Of a stretch of 64,000 nucleotides of DNA, positions 1 to 10,990 are shown piece after piece. The notes beneath the pieces were generated by a model. The model made no database searches. It had not been told where the DNA came from and worked only from the letters and a program-made list of their open reading frames with translations. The DNA is from Plantago ovata (lineage: Eukaryota; Streptophyta; Magnoliopsida; Lamiales; Plantaginaceae), in the NCBI GenBank assembly GCA_028274465.1, contig CM051455.1:88804871-88868870 (forward strand), given 5' to 3'. Numbering within the stretch: position 1 is the stretch's first letter; each line of letters starts with the position of its first letter. Position numbers and translations under genes: made by a program.

Positions 1-1
1 T

Positions 2-2173
2 CTCGGCTACTCCTTGCATAGTAAAGCTTATAGAGTTTACAACAAAAAGGCACAAAAGATTGAAGAATTAGTGCATGTTGTATTCTACGAAAAGTCACAA
101 GGAGTGCCTGCTGAAGAAGAAATATCAGAATGTATGAAAAAGCTAATCATACATGAGCAAAGAACTGAATCTAATGCTAGGCAAATCAAGTCAATTGAAC
201 TAAATGATGATTCTGACAATGACTCTCCTCCCCCTAGTCATGACAATATAAATATAGTTCACGACAAAGAATTTCCAGCAAAAGACGCGGTTGCTCCGGA
301 AGTTGCTGAAATTACGCAATCTCCAGTGCCTGCTGATGAACTACCTCAATCGAGCAATGCTGAACAAGCAGTTGCTGATGAACAAATCTCAGCAGAGACA
401 CAAATTCCCAGTAGTACTGAACAAGTACATACTGAAGAGTCACATGCTGATGAGCAAACATATCCTGATCCAACAAGCAGAAAACCTGTTAATAAATGGA
501 TTAGAGATCATCCCTCTACGGATATGATTGGCGATATTAATAAACTCCAAGTGACTAGATCCAAAGCTACTCATGGACTTGTTGAAGAAGCAATTGTCGT
601 AGAAGTAGAATCATTGTTCTCTTGCTTTGTTTCAGAAATTGAACCTAAAACCATAGAAGAAGCTTTAAAGCATTCTGAATGGATAAAGGCAATGCAAGAA
701 GAACTGGATCAATTTGAAAGAAACAAAGTCTGGAAACTTGTGCCACTTGATGAAGACAAGAAAGCTATTGGTACAAAGTGGGTGTTCAGAAACAAGCTGA
801 GCGAGTCTGGTGAAGTAACAAGAAATAAAGCATGTTTAGTTGCTCAAGGTTACTGTCAGACTGAAGGATTGGACTATGATGAGTCTTATGCACCAGTTGC
901 AAGATTGGATGCAATTAGGCTTTTCTTGGCCTTTGCTGCTCACAATGACTTCATCGTTTACCAAATGGATGTTAAAAGTGCATTCCTGAATGGTGAACTT
1001 GCTGAAGAAGTCTACCTAGAACAACCCCCTGGCTTTGAACTTCCCTCAGACATCAAGATGGTATACAAGCTTCAGAAAACTGTATATGGTCTAAAGCAAG
1101 CACCAAGAGCATGGTATGATACCTTGGCTAAGTTCTTGCTGGAAAATGGTTTCAAGAAAGGTGAAGTTGACAAAACTTTATTTACCATTAACCATGATGG
1201 TAAAATACTCTTAGTTCAAATTTATGTGGATGACATAATTTTTGGATCTAAGGACAAGCAACTTTGTGATGATTTTGCCAAACTCATGACAAATAAGTTT
1301 GAAATGAGTATGATGGGAAAATTGAATTATTTCCTAGGATTGCAAGTCAAGCAACTCAAACATGGAATATTCATAAATCAAGCAAAGTATGCGAAAGAAA
1401 TGCTCATAAAGTTTAGGATCAAAGAGGATGAGAAACCTGAAAAGATCCCTATGAGTGTTGGTACCAAATTGGGCTATACTAAGGAAGATAAAAGTGTTGG
1501 AGAACACAAGTATAGGAAGCTCATTGGTTCCTTGTTGTATCTAACAGCAAGTAGACCTGACATTCAGTATGCTGTTTGTGTGTGTGCAAGATTCCAATCT
1601 GATCCAAGGGAATCACACTACAATAAGGCAATCAAGATACTGAAAATTTTTAAAGGTACAGTCAATGTTGGATTATGGTATCCTAAATATTCTGGACTTG
1701 AATTGGTTGGTTATTCTGATGCTGATCATGGAGGATCAACTCTTGATAGAAAAAGTACCTCTGGAACTTGTCAGTTTTTGGGTACTAGATTAATATCATG
1801 GTTCAGCAAGAAGCAAACCTGTGTTGCCAATTCATCTACTTAATCTGAATACATTGCAGCTGGTTGTTGCACAGCTCAATTCCTATGGATTCAGCAACAA
1901 TTAAGAGATTATGGTATTTCTGCAAAGAAAACACCAATCTTTTGTGATAATACAAGTGCTATTGCAATCACGCAAAATCCTAAGTTTCACTCAAGGACTA
2001 AGCACATTGATATTAGACATCATTTCATTAGAGATCATGTAGAAAAAGGAGATATTGAGGTTGTGAAAGTAGGCACTGATGATCAACTTGCTGACATCTT
2101 TACAAAGCCCCTACCAGATAATAGGTTCGCAATGCTAAGGTATAACCTTGGATTGATTGAACTACCTCAATAA
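2..2173 (+). pseudogene. pol: Ty1/copia pol: integrase tail, reverse transcriptase and RNase H
   Basis: The frame is open from the window edge, so the true start lies outside. The first residues ([13 protein letters not shown], then EELVHVVF) are the end of a copia integrase region. An acidic linker rich in Ala-Glu follows to about base 500. The RVT_2 reverse transcriptase starts near base 670 ([13 protein letters not shown]). It contains [25 protein letters not shown] and the catalytic YVDD at 1223-1234. RNase H motifs include [10 protein letters not shown] and, near the end, KHIDIRHHFIRD and ADIFTKPLP. One TAA stop at 1841-1843 falls in the RNase H region, where relatives usually have Glu; the frame stays open past it to the natural stop at 2171-2173. 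The enzyme would copy element RNA into DNA in virus-like particles. A single nonsense lesion suggests fairly recent loss. Confidence 0.9.
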
Positions 2174-2620
2174 AGGATACACTTGGCAGAATGCTGAAAC
2201 AGGTATTCAGCAAGCCAAAGTATTCTTACTTAAAAGCTCCATCTACTAATTTCTCCTAAGAAATGATAAGTCACTACATGATTGTTGAAACAGGCTTTCA
2301 GCAAGTAATTCCTTCAAAACAGCTATTTGTTAGGAAACTTGATAACTTGCTGAGGCAGGCACTCAGTAAGAGAAAGAGCTTAAGGATTGCTGAAACAGGC
2401 ATTCATACAATCAAAGATACTGAAACAGGTATTCAAGTATCAAGGGAATATTCTGAGACGGAAACTCAGAAAAAGAGCTAAGTTCATCTCTCAGATTTTA
2501 CCAAAGGATATCTCAAGTACAAAAGAATTTACTGATACGGGAAATCAGAAACATCTTTTAAACTTAAGAAAATATGAGATATCTGAGTAAGGGGGAACTT
2601 TCAGCAAGTATCTAGGTTGA
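2174..2620 (+). repeat. Spacer with reiterated CTGAAACAGG...TTCAG inverted repeats and a PPT-like tract
   Basis: This non-coding spacer follows pol. It holds at least five copies of a short imperfect inverted repeat of the form GCTGAAACAGGYATTCAGC, near 2192, 2284, 2350, 2389 and 2420, with more degenerate versions near 2454 and 2530. It ends in a G-rich purine tract (AAGGGGGAAC at 2589-2598). That tract resembles the one before the 3' LTR (31087-31097). Extra polypurine tracts upstream of the 3' LTR are a described Sirevirus trait. The short ORFs here look like chance. Confidence 0.6.
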
Positions 2621-2843
2621 TAATTCAAATTCGCTGAAAAGATTCTTGTCTATTTCAGCAAGCAATCTATTCCCTTAAAAGTCGGTAAAATCAATTTGTG
2701 ACGTTAATCGGGCACAGATAAACTCGTAATAATCATGACATGAAATTCAATCGTGGCCATTGATTAAAAGGAGTTACTAATCTAACGGTTAATAAAACAA
2801 AGAGAGAGAGTGCTCTGACGGTTTCAAGTTACTGGGCCACTAC

Positions 2844-3081
2844 GCATTTAATGCAAAGGCTCCACTAACGCATGTGTTTCTCTGTTTTACCCTTGCTGAG
2901 AGCTCAAATCGATTGAGTTTCTCACACACCAGAGACACTATATAAAGAAGGAGTTAGAGAAATGACAAAATTCTTTAACTCACATTTCCTTTCTCTGCAA
3001 ATTTTAGCCTGAATCTACTGTACTTCCGGTCAAAAAGCAAACTATCTCTTTTCGTACACATTTCTCTGCTCTATAAAAGAA
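2844..3081 (+). promoter_or_regulatory. Candidate internal promoter and leader of Sirevirus ORF3
   Basis: A TATA box (CTATATAAAG, 2938-2947) lies about 135 bp before the ORF3 ATG at 3082, leaving room for a start site near 2975 and a pyrimidine-rich leader. Upstream, GCATTTAATGCAAAG at 2844-2858 matches GCATTAAATGCAAAG in the element's LTR (31719-31733) at 14 of 15 positions, and the LTR copy also lies upstream of a TATA box (31859-31870). The match suggests a separate promoter resembling the LTR promoter. No transcript evidence is available. Confidence 0.45.
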
Positions 3082-5131
3082 ATGGCTCCCAAGAGACAGT
3101 CTTCCAAGTCGTCATAGTCATCAAAGGATGACAGTGCTGAAACACGCACTACTCCGGCTACAAACACAACGAAAGTTGAAAAACGACCGAATCTCAGAAA
3201 AACCTATGCCTCCGTCATATCTTGACACTGCAAAGTGTGAGATGTTGATGCAATGGGGAGGTTTTGCAAAAGAAAAGTACATTAGGTACTTTTATGAACA
3301 AGAACTCGACGACGAAAATGAAGAGGCGCTTGAGCTTATCAAGCAGCAAGGCCTCATGAACTTTATATCTGCTCGCACTAAGCAGGTGAGCATGATAGAT
3401 ACTATGGAATTCTACAACAATGCAGAAATCCAGTCCCTTATTGATAGTAAAGGAGTCACTGAAAAAGTGATCTTTACTACAGTTCAAAACACGTAAATCA
3501 TCCTGAAATGGATTGATTTAGCGGAGATATTTAAGATTCCAACCACTGGAACTGAAGATGACATCACTGCCACTGACGAAGAAATTGAAGCTTTCTATAG
3601 TGACGTCAGAAACGAGAAAATGAAGAAAGGCGAGATTGCTCCCGTGACTTGGACAAAGCACGTTAAGAGAAAGCATCTCTGCCACTCACTTGGTCTAGTA
3701 GCTCTGCTACTGATAAAAGTTCTTGACTCCCAAGTTGGAGGAATTGACCAAGTAGGCCTGAGAAGATGGCCATTGCTGATGCATATCCATGAAAATAGAA
3801 CGGAACTTAACTGGGCTAAGTACATTTTCAACAGGCTTGTTGATTGTGTTACTAAGTTTAAGGTAAAGGTAGAAGACAACAAGGTCTCACCTTCCTTTCC
3901 AGTTATGTATGGAATCAAGATATGCTACATCCTTGAACATTTCAGGATTCAACTAAGAAATCCATTGTTAATCAAAAAGTTTGTATGCAATGTGGGAAGA
4001 TCATTCTACAAGCAGAATGTACCTAAGACTGCTGGAAAGAAAACTAAGAAGACAACAACTGCAAATGTTGTCAGCACAAGTCAGCAAGAATGGTATACAA
4101 CAGCTGCAGATGTTACCACTCAGCAGCTTAGAGATGAAACTGTTGTTGGTGGTGGTAACACAAATGAAACTGTTGTAGAAAATCAACAAGGTACGTGTAC
4201 AACACCCGTTGCTGAAAATGCAACTATAGATGCCTCTGGGAAACTGGAGAAATCTAACAAGAAAAAGAGGAAAGCTGATGATGACACTCAGACTGCAGCG
4301 TCATCAGCAAACCCCGTACCTAAGAGGAAACGGACCAGCAACACAAGGAAGAAAACACTGGCCCGCAAGTCAGTTCCTGCTGTCCAAGACCTCTCAGACA
4401 ATTCCCAGACAAATGCTGAAACGCATTTGCCAGTAGATGTTGCTGAGGTGATTACTGAAACCTATGTCAGCAATGTTGAAGTGTTTGCGGAAGCCTTCAA
4501 CAATCAACTTAATGTTCATACTTCTACTGTGAATAGATCACAAGGCAGTGGAAATGAAATTCCTGCCCAAGTCCCAGATATCTACATTGTAGATAATTTA
4601 GATGATTCAACTATGGAACCAGCAAGTGACATTGCTGCTGATCTGCAAAAAGCGGCACTTGATGATGCTGCTGAAAAGATGATTTCTAAACAAGCAACTC
4701 ATCAAGTTGCTGGAACCCCGCTTGCTGAAGGACCAGTTGCTGAGACAGCAATGGTTCTAGTTCCAGAAGTTGCTGAAACACAAGAAGCATTATTCAACGA
4801 CGCATCTCGTGATGCTGAGAATACTGGCCCAAGTACACCCAAGACGTCAATCGACAAAGTCCAGCTTGTATTGGAAGCTATAAGCCAACAAATGGAGTTG
4901 GAGATTGAAGAATCATCCAACAAATCCATTGATGTCTTCATGACAAGCAGTGAGCTGAAGGGTCAAGATGCTTTTGCTCAACTTGTCATTTCAGAGACAA
5001 GGGAGATTGCTGAAACCGCACAGCTTTCTCAAATAGAGCAAGACAAGAAGTCTGCTGAAGAAACAGTCCAAGAAGCTGAAGAAACTGTTAATGCTGAAAG
5101 GACTGAGCCACAACATGTCCTTCTTCAGCAG

Positions 5132-5206
5132 GTAGTTAATTCAACCATCAGTAAAACTTCAATTTCTGAAACTTATTCTTTTTCTAATATTACATTATCT
5201 CTACAG
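5132..5206 (+). other. Intron-like in-frame segment 1 (75 bp) in ORF3
   Basis: The segment begins GTAGTTAAT directly after CAGCAG and ends TTATCTCTACAG. It has a TTCTAAT branch-point-like site and a pyrimidine-rich 3' part. Its length is a multiple of three and it has no stop codon, so both spliced and unspliced RNA keep the frame. Its composition (Ser, Thr, Asn, Ile) differs from the Ala-Glu-rich flanks. Confidence 0.55.
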
Positions 5207-5275
5207 ACTTCTCAAGATGCAAGTCAGATGGTTGCTGAAGCCTCTGCACCAGAACCAACACTCCCTGCTCAGCAG

Positions 5276-5347
5276 GTAGTTAATGTTTTTGGTAATAAAA
5301 CTAAGTTTGACAGCTTAGTACTTGTGTCTAACTCTAATTTATTTCAG
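5276..5347 (+). other. Intron-like in-frame segment 2 (72 bp) in ORF3
   Basis: It follows the same CAGCAG, begins GTAGTTAATG and ends CTAATTTATTTCAG. It is stop-free and a multiple of three. It lies 69 bp after segment 1, which suggests that an exon-plus-intron module was duplicated. Confidence 0.55.
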
Positions 5348-5425
5348 GATGAACAAATGGAGGATGCTATTCAAGCTCCTCATGGAATGGAAATTGTACA
5401 ACATGAGCTTGCTGACTCTCAGCAG

Positions 5426-5500
5426 GTAATTCATGTTTCAGATATGAACTCTAAAACAATTTTCCAAACCAATCCTGATCTAAATAACGTTCTTTTTCAG
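5426..5500 (+). other. Intron-like in-frame segment 3 (75 bp) in ORF3
   Basis: It follows CAGCAG, begins GTAATTCATG and ends ACGTTCTTTTTCAG. It is stop-free, a multiple of three, and lies 78 bp after segment 2. With segments 1 and 2 it makes three candidates for optional splicing of the exitron type. Confidence 0.55.
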
Positions 5501-6424
5501 GCTCAAAAGGAGACCACTGAAGCGGTACTCATCACTGAAGATCATCAAGTAAGTTCTGAGGAACTGTACTTGAACTTCAAAAGGACTACTTTGTCACAAG
5601 TTGCCAAGTCCGTCAGCAACTGGCAAAGATATAGGCGAATGGACTTCTCTGATCTACATATTCATCTTTCAAATGAGAAAAAGAGATCTTCTCTGCTGAA
5701 GCTCGAAACATTTGTCCACTCCATCCTCCCTGAAGAAATGACATATTCTCAGCAAATGAGCTCGAATCTGATTGCTCAAATCAGAGAGAATATGAAAGCA
5801 AAATTCAAGAGTGTCTCTCCAGCTGAACAAGTTGTGATGCTCAAAGGTTCATTTGTACCTGTGGTGGCTGATCCCCACAAAATCAATGAGGAAGAGGAAG
5901 TGACAAGTGTTGCTTTATACAAGCACGTTGAGCTAGTAATTCTGACCGATGATGATGAAGAGGAAGAAGATGAGAACATTCCCACTGATCCAAGTGATGA
6001 TGAAGGGAAAGATTCCAAGGACAAGAAAGACGATGATGATGACAATCAAGGTCCCAGTCCTGATGCTGGAGGATTAAAGTTGACAGTTGCTGAAAATGCT
6101 CAACCCGAAAATCAGCAAGCTCAACAACAACAACCTCAGCAAGAATCTCAACCTCCTCCTGCTGCTGCTGAAAATCAAGCACCTATGCAAGGTGCTGATA
6201 CTAAAGAAGAATATGCCAGAAAAAGGGCTGCCTTGAAAAATGGAAAAAGTCCAGTTTCTGATGCCAAGGTTACTGAAGAAAACCTTGATGATGATGATGA
6301 ACAAGATGAAGATTACCAACGCGCTCTCAAGAACAGTCTCTTGATCCATGCAAGGCATACGCAGGATCTAGAAATTGGTCAATCTTCAGGAGTAAGATCA
6401 AAGGAAGTCCCCTCCCTTCCATTT

Positions 6425-6622
6425 ACTACTGGCGAAACTCCAGTTATTGAGTCTCAAACGTTGCCTTCAGCAACTATTCAATTAAAACTAACTACTGGCA
6501 AAAGTCCAGTTATTGAGTCTCAAACGTTGCCTTCAGCAACTACTCAATTAAAACTAACTACTGGTGAAACTCCAGTTGTTGAGTCTGAAGCGTTGCCATC
6601 AGCAACCACTCAACAAAAAGGA
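6425..6622 (+). repeat. Three tandem 66-bp coding repeats in ORF3
   Basis: Units start at 6425, 6491 and 6557. Each encodes 22 residues beginning TTG(E/K)(T/S)PV(I/V)ES. The first two units are nearly identical and the third is more diverged. The period keeps the frame. This is protein-level expansion in the low-complexity middle of ORF3. Confidence 0.9.
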
Positions 6623-8319
6623 AGTGAAGCTGCTGATTTCGGTTCTAAAGTTGCTGAACTTGATGAATCTGAGGATGACGACTACTTGTCAGAAAATGAG
6701 GATGAACAATCCAAGCGAGACCCCAAAGTTGTTCAGATTCCTCCTCCTGATTACATCAATGATTTAGACGATGGTCTAAGAGCAGAATTGCTATTACAGG
6801 ATGATCAGTTTGCTTCTGAACTAAAAGTTCATTCCTTGACACCACATCTAGTGCCGTTCCCAAGAGTTGAGGAGTTTACTCCTAGAATATTGGCACTAAA
6901 GGAAGTCCATGATGCATGCAAAGCTGAAGATGAGGCATTGCTTGCTGAGAGCCCACTTGACTTTGGAAAGATATTAGCTACAGTGCTGAGACACACTACT
7001 ACTTTGACCATAGCTCAGAAAGACATCAGTATTTATCACAAAAGTTATGAAAAAGATGTAAGTCAAGCTCTTAAGCTCGCAAAGACCGCTCTCGTGAAGG
7101 CTCAGACTTTCATGGATGAGAAGGCCGCAACATAGAAAAGACATGAAGAGAACATGATGAGCATTCAAAATGAGTTGTCAAAAATGACATCTGATCAGCA
7201 ACAAATCATCATGAAGTATAACAGCTTAAGCACTCTTGCTGAAAATTATAATGAGTTCTATTCTCTGCACATCACTCCGATGTTGCAATCCATGTCTAAG
7301 GGGGAAAAGAAGAGTACCAGAAAAAGAAACCAAACCCCTCCTGCTGTTGAGGTTCCACTGCCCATAGAACCGCTTGCTGAAAGAGAGCAAAGTTCTAAAA
7401 GGCAAGCAGAATCTGAGTTGAATTCAGCAAGTACCAAAAAGAGAAAAACCACTGCTGAAACTCAAGATTTTTGCCATACTGAAAGTCATCACAATCTGAA
7501 TGAAGATGATGAAGATGATGACAATCAGACAATAGCTCAAGCCATAAGATCTAGACCCTTAACAGCCTTGACTCCATCTGGCCACTCAAAGCATTTCTCG
7601 TCTGACTCTTCAGCAAGAGATCAAGACAATGCTAAATCAAGAAGAAGAAGGCAAAGATAGGAAGAAAAGAGGCTGCCCAGCATTGCTATTGGCTCCGGCA
7701 TCAAATACACAAAGACCAGCAATGAAGAAACCACTCAGCATGTAATCAGAAACATTCATGGTTGCTGGATCTTAAAGCTGGAAGACTTGCTGGTAAATGA
7801 GTTCTTTTCTACAGCCATATTGAATCAAATGTTCAAATGGATTGAACTCAAAGTCGAAAGAAATCAAAGGGAAGAATCCCTCCCAAGAAATATTGTTGGG
7901 AAATGGTTGAATCTTGAGGTCTCAGTAAGAAGAATTGCCATTGGTAAGACATATAAACAAGAACCAAATCTGATCAAACCACCTGGCGTCGCTTACTACT
8001 CTGACCCAGTAACAAAGAAAACAAAGAAAAGACTTGGATTGATTCCTTATGAGTATTTCTATCTCACTGATAAGGATCAAGAAGAAGATCTTCTCTGGCT
8101 AAGAAAGATTCACCCGAAAAGCATTTCAGATACACAGCTTCTCCATGCCAGCAATTGGGGTATGCACTTGTGGGTAACTCGTTACATGGAAATGAATGCT
8201 GAAAAGCATCATCACACTGCCTGCAAAAATGCAAGAATTCTTCAACTACAAGTCCGTAGGCTTCTGGAAAACTACGAAAAGGATTGTGTTGAATTTACTG
8301 CACTTGCTGAGAAGAGCGT

Positions 8320-9698
8320 TGATGATGTCGTTTTTCACCAATTAAATTTGTTTAAAAGCCTAAGAACACTTATCACTACACAAACTAGAGTGCAATGGCA
8401 AGTTGTCCCCGAGTGTCGTTCTCTCGGGACCTAACGTGGTTTTGCTTGAGGTTTTTGCTAGTAATTTCAGACAACGAGTTCAAATGTTTGTAGAATTGTT
8501 TTCTTAGAACAAAGCAACGAGAAATCAGATTGTTGTAATCAAGTTTGAAAAACGGTTGGTGGTAGAAATCAAATACACATGCATGGGTTATGAATATGCT
8601 CACAAGTTCAGTGCGTAAAACCTTCGATCAAGTCTGCTAAGCAACTCGTCTAGGTAACTTTCAAGACACACATCATAAAAGACCACTATCAATACTTTAG
8701 AGGTGCTTGTCACTAACACCATTTATCTAGCATGCTGCAAATCTCTAACATACAATCCTATAGCTTTCATTGACCAAGAGTTTGTCACAATACTCAATTC
8801 GAATATATTTTATAGGAAACCAAGAATCATATGAAGGAATTTGCAGCAAGATTGAATCACAATCTCATGTAAGCATGAACATAACCCATAGCATGCATAT
8901 TCTACATTCTACCACCAACACAAAGGATTTAGCTACTCATATTCATCAACATAGACATCAAATCATATGAATTGTAATGGAATACATCAAATCAAACTAC
9001 TAGACAAGAGATAATGATACAATGTTACCACCAAGCTGTCACTGATCGGTGGGTATTGATGAAAACCTCTCCGTAGATGAAACAACGGATGCAATCCTAT
9101 GACAAAACCTTTAATCCAATCTACAAATACAATGTATCTGAGTTTTGGGGCTTAGGAGCTCTCCAAAACGAAGCTACAGTTCAAAAGTATGTCCAAAAGT
9201 AACAGAAGATAAGATCTAAGAAGGAAAATCCGAAAACGTAACCGCTGCCAAGCGGAGCGCTTGGAGAGTCCAAGCGGAGCACTTGGCAAGCGAAGCGATT
9301 TGGCCCTCCAAGCGCTTCGCTTGCCTGCTGTGCCAAAGCTCCTGGAAAATGAAGCGGAGCGCTTCACTATTCCAGGCGCTTAGCTTGGCTCCTGGGCAGA
9401 TTTTTGTCTTCAAACTCAATCTTTTTGCCCTCGTACGGCCCTCGGGTGCCTTGGACTCATCCTTTTCAATGCTTATTGATGCTCAAACACTCACGAACAA
9501 GCCACGGAGATTGGGGAACTTCAACGGGGCCATCTTTTCCATCAAAAGGGCTCGTTTTTAGCTCCAAAAACGCTGTTTCGTACCTAAGTGCCTGAAAATG
9601 CAGAAAACACAAAAGTGACACTATTCTACAAACTAACCAAAAACAAGGCTAGAAGATAGCAAAAGAAGGTAAAAAAGACAAGATGAACGCGTAAAAAA
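8320..9698 (-). repeat. B1 3' LTR, main part (split by element D)
   Basis: It matches the right LTR (29430-30792) nearly throughout. Its last bases (23174-23184) lie beyond element D. A palindrome cluster at about 9245-9395 has CCAAGCG-N3-CGCTTGG units and is about 39 bp longer than the matching cluster in the right LTR. ORFs in this LTR are chance. Confidence 0.9.
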
Positions 9699-10435
9699 TG
9701 ATACTGTATATGTCCTAGAGACAGTCCTTACTAAGGGCATGGTACCCCTTATAGAGGACATATATGTACTATTACACAGGTCAACGTAATATAATATATG
9801 TTTGTTGCATTTTACTGTTGAGTATCGCTTTCATATTTATATTACACCAGGCTGCAGCATGTCATATCTTTATTGCTGTCTGTATTGATATTAAACATGT
9901 CCCCTCGGATAGATGACCGATCACACAGTTAGTGGGAGCTATGTGAGTTATCATTTATCCCAAACTCTCCCTAGTCGTGGTACATCTCGGATGTGGGGGT
10001 CTGAATGAACCTGACAAGACTAGTATGCGTGGAGGTTATACTTGTTGGAGCAAGTGTGAGCCGATCCCACGACCACGAAACGGATTGTTGGATAATCAAG
10101 GAACGTTCCCATAACTGCGCATAGTTGTTCGAAGAAGCTTTATCGAACAATGGAAGTACCCACCGGACACTCCCATCGATGTATACTCTACACCGAAGTG
10201 TCTATGGGAACCGGTGAGTTGTCGAAGTGATGTCATTCGTCCTTTGCACTTACAGGACTTTATCATCACATTTGTTGCCCCATATCCTTGGTGGACCCGT
10301 CCATGTCAGCTCTGAATAAGCAGCTGACCTAAGACACGATCCAGGATTATGCTAAATACAAATGGGGGTGATAAGTGATTCTGTGAAGGATTCATCTCTC
10401 AAGTGTAGCACAGCACTACAAGGGATCTGATGTTC

Positions 10436-10710
10436 AGCGACGGACTCATCCGTCGCTGAAAATAAGCGATCCGTCGCTGATTAGGCTCAGCGACGGATCG
10501 CTAAATATTGCGACGGATGAGAATTCCGTCGCAAATACATTGGTCGTAAACGATTTAACGACGAATCAACGATCCGTCACGAATTAGCGACGGAATAGCG
10601 ACGGATAATTCGTTGACCGTATTGCGACGGATAACGCATCCGTCGCAAAAGTCATGGTCAGCTTAGTAGTCTGACCAGGACTTTAGCGACGGATGAGTTA
10701 TCCGTCGCTT

Positions 10711-10747
<37 letters not shown>
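10436..10747. repeat. CACTA left subterminal repeats and poly-T tract
   Basis: About ten copies of (A)GCGACGGAT or ATCCGTCGC lie between 10436 and 10711, some as head-to-head pairs. Such repeats are binding sites for the TNPA-type protein in the En/Spm family. A run of 36 T follows at 10712-10747; its length may be unreliable in assembly. Confidence 0.85.
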
Positions 10748-10751
<4 letters not shown>

Positions 10752-10990
10752 AAATTCTTTATATTTAAATAAAATCCAAACCAAAAAAACCATTGAACCT
10801 GTTACACACATCATTAATATTCGTAATAAATAAATTCCCCAAAAATAAATGCAAAAAGCATTTTCAATAACGAAACGATCCAATAATCATAATAAAAATC
10901 ATTCATACAATAAATATTTAATGTAATATCCGATAGGAAGTATAATATTCGTTCATGAGTCGAAAAACAACATAAGAAAACTAAACTGGA

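Larger units (their letters stand above)
3082..8319 (+). pseudogene. Sirevirus third ORF (ORF3), broken; encodes a long Ala/Glu-rich protein with a plant transposon-protein-like N-terminus
   Basis: I chose the ATG at 3082 because it follows the TATA box and leader and begins MAPKRQSSKSS. Lesions are TAG at 3115, a frameshift near 3205-3220, TAA at 3494, TAG at 7133 and TAG at 7658. After the shift the frame is constant to 8319, where B1 is inserted; the tail is at 30798-30834. The N-terminal 300 residues resemble the putative plant transposon protein family (PF20167-like) seen in ORF2 of elements B and C. The middle is low-complexity, rich in Ala-Glu, with acidic runs and basic NLS-like clusters such as KKKRKADD and KRKRTSNTRKK. 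The last 200 residues look folded and have no family I recognise. I see no signal peptide or clear membrane segment, so an envelope role is not supported by this copy. Confidence 0.7.

Noticed and set aside
5776-6358. Minus-strand ORFs opposite Sirevirus ORF3
   Set aside because: They are shadows of acidic GAT/GAA-rich codons in ORF3, giving Ser/Phe-rich products with no support.
3082-8319. ORF3 as a retroviral-type envelope gene
   Set aside because: Position fits the env-like ORF of some Sireviruses, but no signal peptide, membrane segment or furin-like site is visible, and the composition is Ala/Glu-rich with nuclear-type basic clusters.
9152-9561. Recurrent ORFs such as MKRSASFSRSFG and MSSEALWPSKRF on either strand of each LTR
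   Set aside because: They come from palindromic LTR arrays read in several frames; frames are not conserved between copies and they would have no start context.
10437-10712. GCGACGGAT repeats as part of the B/C palindrome system
   Set aside because: They are subterminal repeats of the CACTA element, bounded by its TIRs, and have a different core.
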